Shown piece after piece: positions 53,976-64,000 of a stretch of 64,000 nucleotides of DNA (its first letter is position 1; every line of letters begins with the position of its first letter). A program made the position numbers and the translations under genes. The notes beneath the pieces were generated by a model that worked only from the letters and a program-made list of their open reading frames with translations, did not search any database and was not told the DNA's origin. The DNA is from Siphonodentalium dalli (taxonomy: Eukaryota > Mollusca > Scaphopoda > Gadilida > Siphonodentaliidae), in NCBI GenBank assembly GCA_032622095.1, contig CP136069.1, forward strand, positions 124,577,450-124,641,449. Direction: 5' to 3'.

Positions 53976-55499
53976 ATACACCGATCAATCACATTGGTTA
54001 TTGTCAGCAATGGTCTGTCCCGTGATGAACGATTTCACAATATCAGAATGTTGCGTTGTCGCGCACATTTCATTTTCATAATAGCAGGTATAGTCCGGCC
54101 GCCAGGTCACGGATGCGTGTTTTGGCGTATAAAGTTTTTTTCTCTGCGGATTTTGTAAATTCAGGTATCCGACATCAAGATTTTATCGGCTGGCCATCTG
54201 TCAGCCTTGAGCAATTTTTTTTATAGTGCCGTAAAAAGTATACCCCCCCCCCCCCCCCAATTTTTTTCACAGACGTAAAACCAGTTACTTGGAATTTATT
54301 GCAAACTCACATGACTAATCTAGTAAAATATATATTTTTTCATGAAGCTAAGGTATAATGACACTATTTTGGCCCAAAATTGAAACTCACCATCCAAGAT
54401 GGCCACCAAAATGGCCGCCGGATGTTGAAAATATGACATTTTTTCACAAATATCTTCTAGATCAGTTCATGATGTTTGGAACTGGTTGAGTAATATGACG
54501 TTATTTTGTATTTTTTATATTAACTGATCATTGGAGCAATTATATATGCCATTATTGGGGTCCTATCCCCTTGTAATCCCTCAAAAATTCGATTTTACAA
54601 AACGCGTTATAAAATTTCACAAAAAAATCACAACTGGGATTCTAGTCATATTTCAACAAGACATGAACAGAAGGTTGCAAATAAGTGAGGCATACCATTA
54701 CCTATGAATATTCCAACTCACTGGAACCAAAATTCTTACTTTGGCTCAAAATGGCTGCCAAAAAGGCCGCCAAAATATGGAAAATGGTAAATATTGCCCT
54801 GGGGTGTCCTGCAATCGCTTACAAGTTGTGATTGATGTACAAAATTGGCTATTATGCCTTCTATACATTGAATACTAACATGTCTGCTGCATCATGGTTA
54901 ATTGTTACTGTTATCACCACTGACATCACCAAAAATATTGGACTTTTCTCTCAAAAACTTGACATAAATATCGGCAAAAATTTACTTTTCAGGTTTGGAT
55001 CATGTTTTCTAGTAATATGTAACTATCTTTAGATTGAAAGGTGTTTATTGTATTGGTCTATCTTAAATGTGTCACACTACGGTGTTTATAGACCAAATTG
55101 CTCAAGATGGCTTCCAAAATGGCAACCAAATTGGTAAAGTAATTTTTTTTACATATATCATTATAACATTATATATATAACATTATTCTCTGCGTTATCC
55201 GAAAATGTAGCAAATTGTGACTCACTTGGTTATTATACGTGTTAGTTAATTAACTGACAACTAAATGTTCTATTATGGTTGTCCCAGTTCCGAATGGGGC
55301 ATGACAAATTCATTTTAAAGTATGGAAATTTGCGGAGAACCTCTTTTGTGATTCTGACCATATTATTGAAAGGAAATGGGCAGAACTTTGAGACGGAACT
55401 GAGATGAACCATAATATGTGGCTCTTCTGGTCCATTATGATAAACCAATATCAACTGGATACAGGATGGTTGCCAAGATGGTAGCCAGGGAGTTACTCT

Positions 55500-57110
55500 A
55501 TGTGAAGTGGATAGGTATACATGGAGTTAATGTATGTCATGAATGATGTGAATATGTATACAATGAGTGACTATCTGGTTATGAGTGTGTTGTCCATAGT
55601 GAGATGTATGGGTATACAGGGAGGGGTCATGGTCATGTGTGGGGTGAATCGGTATGAATTGAGTGACTGTATGGTGTATGGTGTATCCTGTACGGGTGCA
55701 CCTTGTGTGTCTGTATGGACATTGATGTGGTGTATGGATGTAGCTACATGGTCATCTATGTATTGATTATGTATATATGGAGTGACTGTAAGGTCATGGT
55801 GGGATGTACATGTGTTTCTGTATGCTCACGAATGGGGTGTGTGGATAAATAATGAGTGATTTTATGGTTAGTGGTAATGTGTATGGTATACATATTCACC
55901 TCACCATTTGCCATATCAGTCACTGTATCTTTATTTGTCACACCATAGCCGAACAGCCACTAAAGATATACTAATACACCCCAGCCATGTCAGTATAGTC
56001 ACTCCATGTGAGCATATGCACATCATACATGGCTATATAGCCACTCGCTATATACACATACACCTCGCCCATGACCATATAGCAACACGATTGTATATCC
56101 GCATAACCTACACATGACCATACTGCCACGAGTCGCCAAGCAGGAACACCAGGTATACTCACACACCTGACACATGACCATTTAGTCACTTCCTGCATAG
56201 ATATTCATTACATTGGTGACAAACAGTCACTCCTTGTATACCTACTCATCTCACCATTGACCATACAGTCACTACATGTATACATATTCCACACACAGTC
56301 ATATAACCACTCGATATATACATATGAAGCTCATCCTAGACCATAGAGTCACTCCAGGTATACATATGCACATCACCACTGGCCATTCAGTCCTTCCAGA
56401 TATACAAAAACCCGCACACACGACCACTCATACCATCCATACTTGCACATACACCTAATACATGACAATTCAGCAACGCACTATATAACCATACACGCCA
56501 TCCATGATCATACAGCTAATCCCTACACACCCACCAATGATAATACATCCACGATATATATACATATACATCCCATCCGTTACTACAAGGACACTTCCTA
56601 TATACCCACACGATAATGTCCACCAGCTTACTCCAGGTATGCATATAGACTTCAATCATGACAGTACAGTCATTCCGTGTATACCACACACATTACCCGT
56701 AACCATAAAATTACTCACTATTTGTCCACACACCCCATCCATGATCATACAGAAAACACATGTACATCCCACCCATGCCCTTACAGTCACTCCATATATA
56801 CATAATCAATACATAGATGACCATGTAGCTATATCCATACACCACATCAATGTCCATACAGGCACACCGGGTGCACCCGTACGGGATAGACACAACCATA
56901 CACCATACAGTGAATACATGCATACCGATACACCCCACACCTGACCATGACCTCTCCCTGTATACCTATAAATATCACTATGGACAACACAAGCATAACC
57001 ATATAGTCACTCATTGTATAGATATTCACACAATTCGTGACATACACTAACTCCATGTATACCTATTCACCTCACCTATGATCATAAAGTAACTCCCTGT
57101 CTACCATCTT
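55500..57110. repeat. centre of the inverted repeat: ~60 bp degenerate GTATACATGGAGTGACT units
   Basis: Left of ~55.95 kb the units read GTATACATGGAGTGACTGTA-like. Right of it they read in reverse, e.g. CAGTCACTCCATGTATACAT. Orientation switches once near 55.9 kb. Units recur about every 60 bp with many substitutions. Numerous short frames on both strands are artefacts of the periodic sequence. Confidence 0.7.
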
Positions 57111-57122
57111 GTTATCCATCCT

Positions 57123-57651
57123 GTTTCATGCATTCCCAACTTCATGGAACAATTTAGATAACACCATGACTAAAACTCAAAGTAGGCACGTATTCAAAAA
57201 ACACATCACAGAAAAAATAATAAGCGCATATTCTAACAATATCACATGCAAAAATCGAGGATGCCCAGACTGCCCCCAGATCGTATCCCGAAGTGTCACA
57301 TGACGGTTTCAACGTCAACACCAACCAAACGAATCAGTAGTCCCTGTATCCTCATCCGCCAAAAATACTACCACCTCATCTGAATTTGAACCATACACAT
57401 GATATTGAACAGCCCTCTTTAACTAAGCCCTAAACTTATAAATTACATATACACAATATGTGCACGGCTCACCCGAAGCCATCTTACTATTGTTATTAGT
57501 TTCTATATTCACCATACTGGGGATGGCAGGAAGACAGTCTTGCCAGACTATGCCATCCCCCACAATATACGACATAATTTTCCATAATGTTCGCCACTAT
57601 TATGTAATAGATATGTGTATTGCAAATAAAATATCCTATCCTATCCTATCC
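57123..57651 (+). mobile_element. 5'-truncated non-LTR retrotransposon 3' end inserted in the right arm
   Basis: The right arm is interrupted after CCATCCTG and resumes after TATCCTATCCTATCCTG with the sequence expected from the left arm, so the insertion limits are defined by comparison. The insert begins with a frame reading FHAFPTSWNNLDNTMTKTQS, VFKKHITEKIISAYS and CKNRGCPDCPQ, the C-terminal style of LINE reverse transcriptases. It ends in a (TATCC)n-like tail. ATCCTG on both sides is a likely short target duplication. The clade is not assigned. Confidence 0.75.
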
Positions 57652-59013
57652 TGTATCCAGTTGATATTGGCTTATCGTAATGGAACAGAAGAGCCATATA
57701 TTATGTTTCTGCCCATTTCCTTTCAATAATATGGCCAGAATCACAAAAGAGGTTCTCCGCAAATTGCCATACTTTAAAATGAATTTGCCATGCCCCATAC
57801 GGAACTGGGACAACCATAATAGAACATTTAGTTGTCAGTTAATTACCTAACACGTATAATAACCAAGTGAGTCACAATTTGCTACATTTTCGGATAACGC
57901 AGAGAATAATGTTATATATATAATGTTATAATGATATATGTAAAAAAAATGACTTTTACCAATTTGGTTGCCATTTTGGAAGCCATCTTGAGCAATTTGG
58001 TCTATAAACACCGTAGTGTGACACATTTAAGATAAACCAATACAATAAACACCTTTCAATCCAAAGATAGTTACATATTACAAGACAAAATGGTCCAAAC
58101 CTGAAAAGTAAATTTTTGCCGATATTTATGTCAAGTTTTTGAGAGAAAAGTCCAATATTTTTGGTGATGTCAGTGGTGGCAACAGTAACAATTAACCATG
58201 GTGCAGCAGACATGTTAGTATTCAATGTATAGAAGGCATAATAGCTAATTTTGTACATCAACCACAACTTGTAAGCGATTGCAGGACACCCTAGGGCAAT
58301 ATTTATCATTTTCCATATTTTGGCGGCCATTTTGGCAGCCATTTTGAGCCAAAGTAAGAATTTTGGTTCCAGTGAGTTGGAATATTCATACGTAATGGTA
58401 TGCCTCACTTAAATGCAACCTTCTGTTCATTTCTTGTTGGAATATGACTAGAATCCCAGTTGTGATTTTTTGTAAAATTTTATACCGCATTCTGTAAAAT
58501 CGAATTTTTGAAGGATCACAAGCGGATAGGACACCAATAATTGCATATTTAATTGCTCCAATGATCAGTTAATATAAAAAATACAAAATAACGTCATATT
58601 ACTCAACTAGTTCCCAAACAGCATGAACTGATCTAGAAGATATTTGAGAAAAAATGTCATATTTTCAACTTCCGGCGGCCATTTTGGTGGCCATCTTGGA
58701 TGGTGAGTTTCAATTTTGGCCCAAAATAGTGTCATTATATCTTAGCTTCATGAAAATATATATACATTTTACTAGATTAGTCACGTGAATTTGCAACAAA
58801 TTTCAAGTAACTGGTTTTACGTCTGGGGAAATCTGGGGGGGGGGGGTATACTTTTTAGGGCGCTATAAAAAAAATTGCTCAAGGCTGACAGATGGCCAGC
58901 TGATAAAATCTTGATGTCGGATACCTGAATTTACAAAATCCGCAGAGAAAAAAACTTTATACGCGAAAACAAGCATTCGTGAATTCCGGGTGTTTGGCGA
59001 CCGGACTAGTAGT

Positions 59014-60890
59014 TGGATCGTCCGAATTCGCGTACAATTCACTATTAAAATATTGAAAATAGTGAAACTTTAACAGTCAAATGAATTCACGGCTGATTCC
59101 CGAGGAACAGTCGCGATTCACATGTTCCTTCCAATCCAAACGGTATGATTCGTCGCTTCTGAATAATCGGCATCTCAGCTTAGATACCTTCCACAATTGA
59201 GAAATCTTCCAAAACTTAGAGACCTTCTACAACTTGGACACATTCGATGGCATAGCCACAAAAGTAATGTTCGAGCGGATGCTCGCTAGATAACGGATCA
59301 TCGCTAGATAACGGATCAGTCCGATAATTGTCAATTAATTGCACAACGTCACCATCCTTGCCTTGTCGTTTTGACTATCCAACGCACCAAGTATCCAGAG
59401 AGTTGGACGCAGACAGTTTAGAGTTGTCTGCTTCAGATGTTCAGAAGACTCCTCCACCAAAGATTTCGACATCACCAATTGTTCAACTCGTGGAACCATC
59501 ACATCACTTTCAATTAGACAATAATGCACCTTATTTTACCATCACTTTTACTGAGACCATCACCATGGCCACGACCATTGTCAATAATATCACTGCTCGA
59601 CCTGAGTGTGTATGAACATCTAGAATTGGCAGCGGGGAGATGGTACGAATTTTACCTGACAAATCGAATCCAACACACTTGGAGGGATGGGTTCCTCGAA
59701 CTTCCTCCAAGTAGCAAGTACCATGTGAGTACTTCGGCGTTCGACGACGACCGACGTCCTCTCCAACTGAACACGAGTAACCAGCAATATGCTCTGAAGT
59801 TTCGTCACACACAATGAGAGCCAGTGAATCCACGGTTCGGTTGACGGTACCAACTGAACATGTGTGTAAGCAGTCGAACAAGGGCGCCAGTGAAAGTGTC
59901 TGATATCACCATCTTGATTGGTCATGGTTTTATTGTACACATCCAAGATTCCACGATTCCCTTTGGAGATCGAAACCAATTATGCCAGGAAATTATTGAC
60001 ATTAGCTACCACGATCTTTTGATGTACGACAATGACTGGAGCACCAACTTCCAACGAAACTTATCCAGATACATCCAAGTCGTTTCCAGTTGCAGTAGAA
60101 AGTTTCAAATCCGAAAATTACGGAGTTACTTGGCAGACATAATTTATCATAAAAGTGACAACCAGAAACATACAACAAACACAATTGACCAATGGATGAC
60201 AAAATAAACATGTCTTGGAACACGTCTGTGCCATAGCGGAAATAGAACTTGAAAAACTTTCTATCAGACTGGTATTTGGAGACAAATTCGCCCTATCTAA
60301 TCGATCGCCTTAACCTCGGATGCCAGTGACACAACGTTAACAAGATTTACAGGATGTCGGTACTGATTTTTTTTTTAATTTAGAATGATTTAAGCCTCGC
60401 AAGAAATGATCTACCACAAAAGGTGCCACCGTACAGTGAGGTATACCAGGATACGCTGTTAATTCATAACCCAGTTTTCCTGGTGCAGTGTCGGAAGTTA
60501 TACGATTTGTTAATTGTTGGCGTGTTTGATGGATTGTAATGGCGCAGTAAAATATCGTTAAGCAAATGATATGTATGTATGTGTTCATAAGTGATACTAC
60601 CAAGAATGATTGTGAGTTTCCTACAACATGTATGAGCCATTTCATTTTCAGAAATATCACAACCATTAAAATTTAATTTAGAAGCAATTTACAAGTGGTG
60701 AGAGCAACGTTAGTAGAAGGTATCTAAATAAAGGTGACTTCGGATAAGGATCTCAACTAAATCACCCAACACTACCACATGTCTTACGAGCTTTCACAAA
60801 TAAAATGCACGTAATATCAATGTAGTTGAAACTTGCACATGTCAACAGTGATGCAGGAGTCACTGAAACGACATACTTCTCATATATGTT
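59014..60890. other. no gene supported; several overlapping open frames
   Basis: Frames of 95-119 codons occur on both strands between 59328 and 60223, overlapping each other. None contains a motif that I recognise and none is clearly favoured, although the density of open frames is higher than in neighbouring DNA. A short duplication, CGCTAGATAACGGATCA, occurs twice at 59285-59318. Decayed retroelement coding sequence is possible. Confidence 0.35.
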
Positions 60891-60894
60891 TTGA

Positions 60895-61372
60895 ATGCAG
60901 TTAAAGGCCCAGTTAATTTTCGAGTCACCGATTATTTTGTTTACAGTGCGTTGATATACGGTTTGAACAACAATATAAACCATAATATACTATTAAAATT
61001 CTATAATTCATCACCATTTGGGACGTCATTAACTCAGAAGGTGCCCACAGAGTAATAGAAAATAGCTGAAATCATAAAATCATTTTCCCCGTTATGGCTC
61101 ACAGCAACAGAATTCAAACTTTCGTTTATTTTCAATGGAAGGGAAAAAACTCTATACTAAATATATTGAGTTATTCCCCTTCCATTGAAAATAATAGACT
61201 TTATGCAGAATCTTGAGCACATAACAGTCGTCGACATCTCAACATAAACCACATCTTCACAGTTTATTACATCGAATAGGTTGAAAATACAAAATTTTGG
61301 AACGTCCTCTTTCAAATGGTATGTCATATGGCATCTATTTTATATAATGTGATCTGGGGATTCGAAACTTGA
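60895..61372 (+). repeat. dispersed repeat (TTTTCGAGTCACCGG family), copy 3
   Basis: TTAATTTTCGAGTCACCGAT and TTGATATACGGTTT match 9.74 kb. ATTCTATAATTCATCACCAT, AGAAAATAGCTGAAATCATA, CAGAATTCAAACT and ATAATGTGATCTGG match 15.98-16.27 kb. It is the longest member and links the other two. Confidence 0.7.
61126..61194. other. 69 bp hairpin inside the dispersed repeat
   Basis: TTATTTTCAATGGAAGGGAA and TTCCCCTTCCATTGAAAATAA pair over ~26 bp with two or three mismatches, around a ~15 bp loop. The corresponding position of copy 2 (~16.1 kb) lacks this hairpin, so it is a small insertion or a local inverted duplication. Confidence 0.75.
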
Positions 61373-62054
61373 GTGGGCCTTAACACACTGCCAATATGAA
61401 TGAATGCAAATGACGGATCGAGAGCTGGTTCAACAGCTTCACCACTCTTAACTTGTTTCATGTTTTCGTTTCTAAAGAGATTTTAAAGTCAATTCTATGA
61501 GGATGAAGTAGATGTGCCTTTCTGTCATTTCGACCATCCCGGTGCTACCCCCCCCCCCCCCCCAACACACACACACACACACAAACACCACTTCACACAG
61601 TTGGTTGGTTGTTTTTGTTCTAAACATTATGTTTATTTACATGTAGAGTGATCCCCAATATATGCGTATACAATGAACGTTCAACAGTTTGGTTGCTCAG
61701 ATACGATGCAAATGAGTTTTCAAAATGTCCAAAGTTTCAAATGGCATTTTCCCCCACTAGAATATTTAGGAGTTAGGACTTTATAATTCTCGGGCGACGA
61801 GTAGAATAAAGTACTAGTTTGAGCCTGTACTAGGCTATCCAGGGCTTAGGGCAAAAATACACTCACTCATTCACTCACCTTAATTTGTTGATATATATAC
61901 GGGATAGCTAGAAGATGTTCAGTACTGATCTCTCGATCGGTTGGTATGATTCCATCGCAGTCGGTAGACATGTTCCATTCGGTGACGGAAGACGGAACTC
62001 GTACACGAAAGATGAATTTTAGTAATTTTTTAACTCGTCAATCAAGTCAATATA
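61373..62054. other. no gene; poly-C/CA microsatellite
   Basis: A C-run followed by ACACACACAC lies at 61549-61582. No coding frame is supported. Confidence 0.5.
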
Positions 62055-62333
62055 AACTCTACGTTTTCACTCAATGTAAAATATGCCGAATTTAGGCTCA
62101 ATAACATATCCAGTCTGTCGCCTAATGTACTATATTTATTCTACACAGGTATAGACACATCGGGAATTTTTAACCGTTGATGTTTGTGATTATTCATTAT
62201 ATACATGAATTTAATGGGGATAAAATAAAATATATCCAAGTCATCGAACATGACACGTTTGAACCTAAACAAAATAATAAAAATATGGACCCAACGTTTC
62301 TAAATTATACTATTTGAATACGTCTTTCTGTGA
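62055..62333 (+). repeat. 275 bp direct repeat, left copy
   Basis: GCCGAATTTAGGCTCAATAA, CAGTCTGTCGCCTAATGTA, TGAATTTAATGGGGATAAAA and CAAAATAATAAAAATATGGA are repeated at 63266-63545 with about 93% agreement by eye. Spacing between starts is ~1.21 kb. Confidence 0.85.
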
Positions 62334-63265
62334 CATTTAAAATCCGTATCACACTAGTTCGCGTATTTATATGCGCATATTATGATGTTGGGAATCGGGA
62401 CCAAATATGGCACAATCGAGCACCATATAATGGGTGTAATTTGAGCCATCAAAATGTCATGCGACTTTCGTGTCCAGTCGATACACTGGGCTCCCATAGA
62501 AAGCAAGGACGAAAATTAAGACGCTAATGCTTTGACAAGTGTGGTTTTGTATAGTCTTGTGGCTGGTAGTTTGTTCTTGGAGACCCGACACCCACCTCCA
62601 AGACACAGTGAATAGATATTAATATTTCGATTTATACTCAATCTTGAAAAAGGAGCATATGTCGATAACTCATGCCTCGCGAATTGCGAGAATAGATGTT
62701 TGATCCCATTTCGTGCTTTATGTGCGGACTATAATCATCGTGTCAGACGTCTATTGCCATCTATAATACCACTTCGGTCTGCGTTCGATTAGTCGAGGTA
62801 ACGACCGATACGAAGAATGAGAGGTACGGAATTATCACATGTACTCGTGCTTTAATTGGTCGTTTGGAATTCCGTGTTACGGCTCCCCATTGTGTCTCAA
62901 GGACCACCGATTTATCGGGAAGGATAAGTATTGGACGAAAAGGCATTGTCGCAATCGTATAATGATTCCCCCGATCAAAGATTCAAATTGCTTCGTATTG
63001 GTTCTTATAACATGATTGCAAATAATCGTCGCCGTGAATTGACGGCGGTTTAACTGGACAATAATCGAGAAGGTTATTTGGCGACTGGGTCTTGGTTGAG
63101 ACATATACTAGTATGGGGCAGCGGCACCCGAAATTGCTACTGCAACGCCCCCTCGATCAATATTCTCCATACACCCTTGTAAGACGCGTGGCCACAAATA
63201 ATATGTACTCCATGATAGCGGATGGTTTAAACATAATTATGACATTCCTGTGTGCCCCATGTGTA
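62334..63265 (-). other. unassigned interval between direct repeats
   Basis: Two overlapping minus-strand frames (62761-62946 and 62877-63104) can be read, for example MPFRPILILPDKSVVLETQW followed by GAVTRNSKRPIKARVHVI. I recognise no domain. If the flanking repeats are LTRs this would be the internal region, but no tRNA primer-binding site or polypurine tract is evident. Confidence 0.3.
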
Positions 63266-63545
63266 AACTGTACGTTATACACTCAATGTACAACATGCCG
63301 AATTTAGGCTCAATAACTTATCCAGTCTGTCGCCTAATGTAATATATTTATTGTACACAGGTATAGACGCATCGGAAATTTTGAACCGCTGATGTTTGTG
63401 AATATTCATTATATACATGAATTTAATGGGGATAAAATAAAATATATCCAAGTCAACGGACATGACACGTTTGAACCGAAACAAAATAATAAAAATATGG
63501 ACCCAACTTTTCTAAATTATACTATTTGAATTCGTCTTTCTGTAA
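63266..63545 (+). repeat. 275 bp direct repeat, right copy
   Basis: Partner of the repeat at 62055-62333. Agreement stops at TCTTTCTGTAAC on the right and near GTAAACTGTACG on the left. Confidence 0.85.
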
Positions 63546-64000
63546 CTTTTATTTCTCGAGTGAATATTAACGATATGGTATAAACTATAGTGATTTATGT
63601 CACTTATCTAGCGCGTTATGTATTCATACGCGCTATCGAAATGTATGCGTCATGGGTATAATGACAATATAATTCGGATTTATGGTAAGTAAGCTGTTTA
63701 TAGTGGAGCCCAATGCATCTCATGAATTATTTCACGTCACCAGTTGAATCGACTGGTTGTTCTCTATATGCTGTAATTTGCCACAATTTCCACCTGAAAT
63801 AACATTCCACTTGCCCGAAAATATCTCAAATTTTCCCGAATGTTGAGCTTTCAAAACGTTTTATTGGGGGGGGGGCTTCCGCCTCCCGGAGCCCCAAACC
63901 CGTACGGCTATGTTACAAGTGCTAATAACATAGAATATCCTCCTCTCACTGGTCCAGTACATTGATAAATTACAACACTTAACACGCGCAAACACAATAC
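63546..64000. other. no gene recognised; poly-G tract with short dyad
   Basis: Near 63867 a G10 run is followed by CTTCCGCCTCCCGGAG, with small self-complementary words (CTTCCGCC, CCGGAG). The remainder has no supported feature. Confidence 0.4.

Larger units (their letters stand above)
54088..59013. mobile_element. 4.9 kb giant inverted repeat (long-TIR/foldback element or inverted duplication)
   Basis: The left arm from TAGTCCGGCCGCCA (54088) through AAATTCAGGTATCCGACATC, CCACCAAAATGGCCGCCGG and the segment near 55.5 kb is matched in reverse complement by 57.65-59.01 kb, which closes with TTTGGCGACCGGACTA. Pairing continues inward to about 55.9 and 56.75 kb, so the arms total roughly 1.8 kb. 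The arms look about 90% alike by eye, with indels in the poly-C/poly-G run (54243 versus 58839). No transposase is seen. It is either a long-TIR element or an old inverted segmental duplication. Confidence 0.85.

Noticed and set aside
55521..57056. Many 60-146 codon frames on both strands
   Set aside because: They arise from the degenerate ~60 bp periodic centre of the inverted repeat, with no motif.
59328..60223. A gene made of the overlapping frames on both strands
   Set aside because: No motif, no splice pattern and no preferred strand that I could defend.
62055..63545. An LTR retrotransposon
   Set aside because: No primer-binding site, polypurine tract, target duplication or recognisable gag/pol; kept only as a possibility.

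Overview
The window reads as intergenic, repeat-dominated DNA from an animal nuclear genome, most likely a marine invertebrate and perhaps a mollusc. Every recognisable protein is a decayed transposable-element protein: CR1-like, Tx1/L1-like and jockey/I-like reverse transcriptases, a Ty3/Gypsy-type gag remnant, and a transposon-associated protein with a PIN-like core and a Cys-rich CXC tail. A tRNA-headed SINE with an (AATC)n tail, several TIR/foldback elements with TA or TTAA target sites, ATGGCGGCC-rich repeats and long satellites complete the picture. Codon-level features are eukaryotic and there are no operons or Shine-Dalgarno sites. The phylum is an inference from repeat style only. I recognise no intact host gene.

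Layout. 0-5 kb: an RTE-tail-like repeat, a short ORF made of 23-residue STPR-type repeats, three tandem copies of a ~475 bp block, and a 122/518 bp nested tandem repeat. 4.9-5.9 kb: minus-strand CR1-like fragment, whose inverted sister lies at 46.6-48.4 kb. 6.5-16.3 kb: foldback and TIR elements, including a TTAA-flanked ~1.13 kb element nested inside a ~3.6 kb TIR element. 16.3-23 kb: a 385 bp tandem duplication, a double 24 bp perfect palindrome, a SINE with clean target-site duplications, a Tx1-like L1 fragment and another foldback. 23-27.3 kb: a 48-codon ORF with a strong Kozak context, a gag remnant, a foldback, and inverted copies of the 122 bp repeat.

27.3-36.2 kb is a compound structure. 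Two opposite-facing copies of the PIN-like/CXC element flank a 5'-truncated LINE whose 5' end abuts the N-terminal part of the same protein family. 37-38.7 kb holds two TA-flanked MITE-like elements. 38.76-45.0 kb is a satellite of about 107 copies of a 58 bp monomer with an 11-mer higher-order repeat at one end. 49.9-53.1 kb holds two arrays of a 19 bp minisatellite, the second apparently copied from part of the first. 53.8-54.0 kb is a possible CCAAT/TATA promoter. 54.1-59.0 kb is a giant inverted repeat invaded by a LINE tail. 60.9-63.5 kb holds further dispersed repeats and a 275 bp direct-repeat pair.

The elements do not form a pathway. The history that can be read is one of nested insertion, tandem amplification and inverted duplication. 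The least explained signals are a dispersed ~45 bp module centred on AATAAAGAGCGTT and CTGATATGG, the double palindrome at 17.3 kb, and the compound PIN-like/CXC element.
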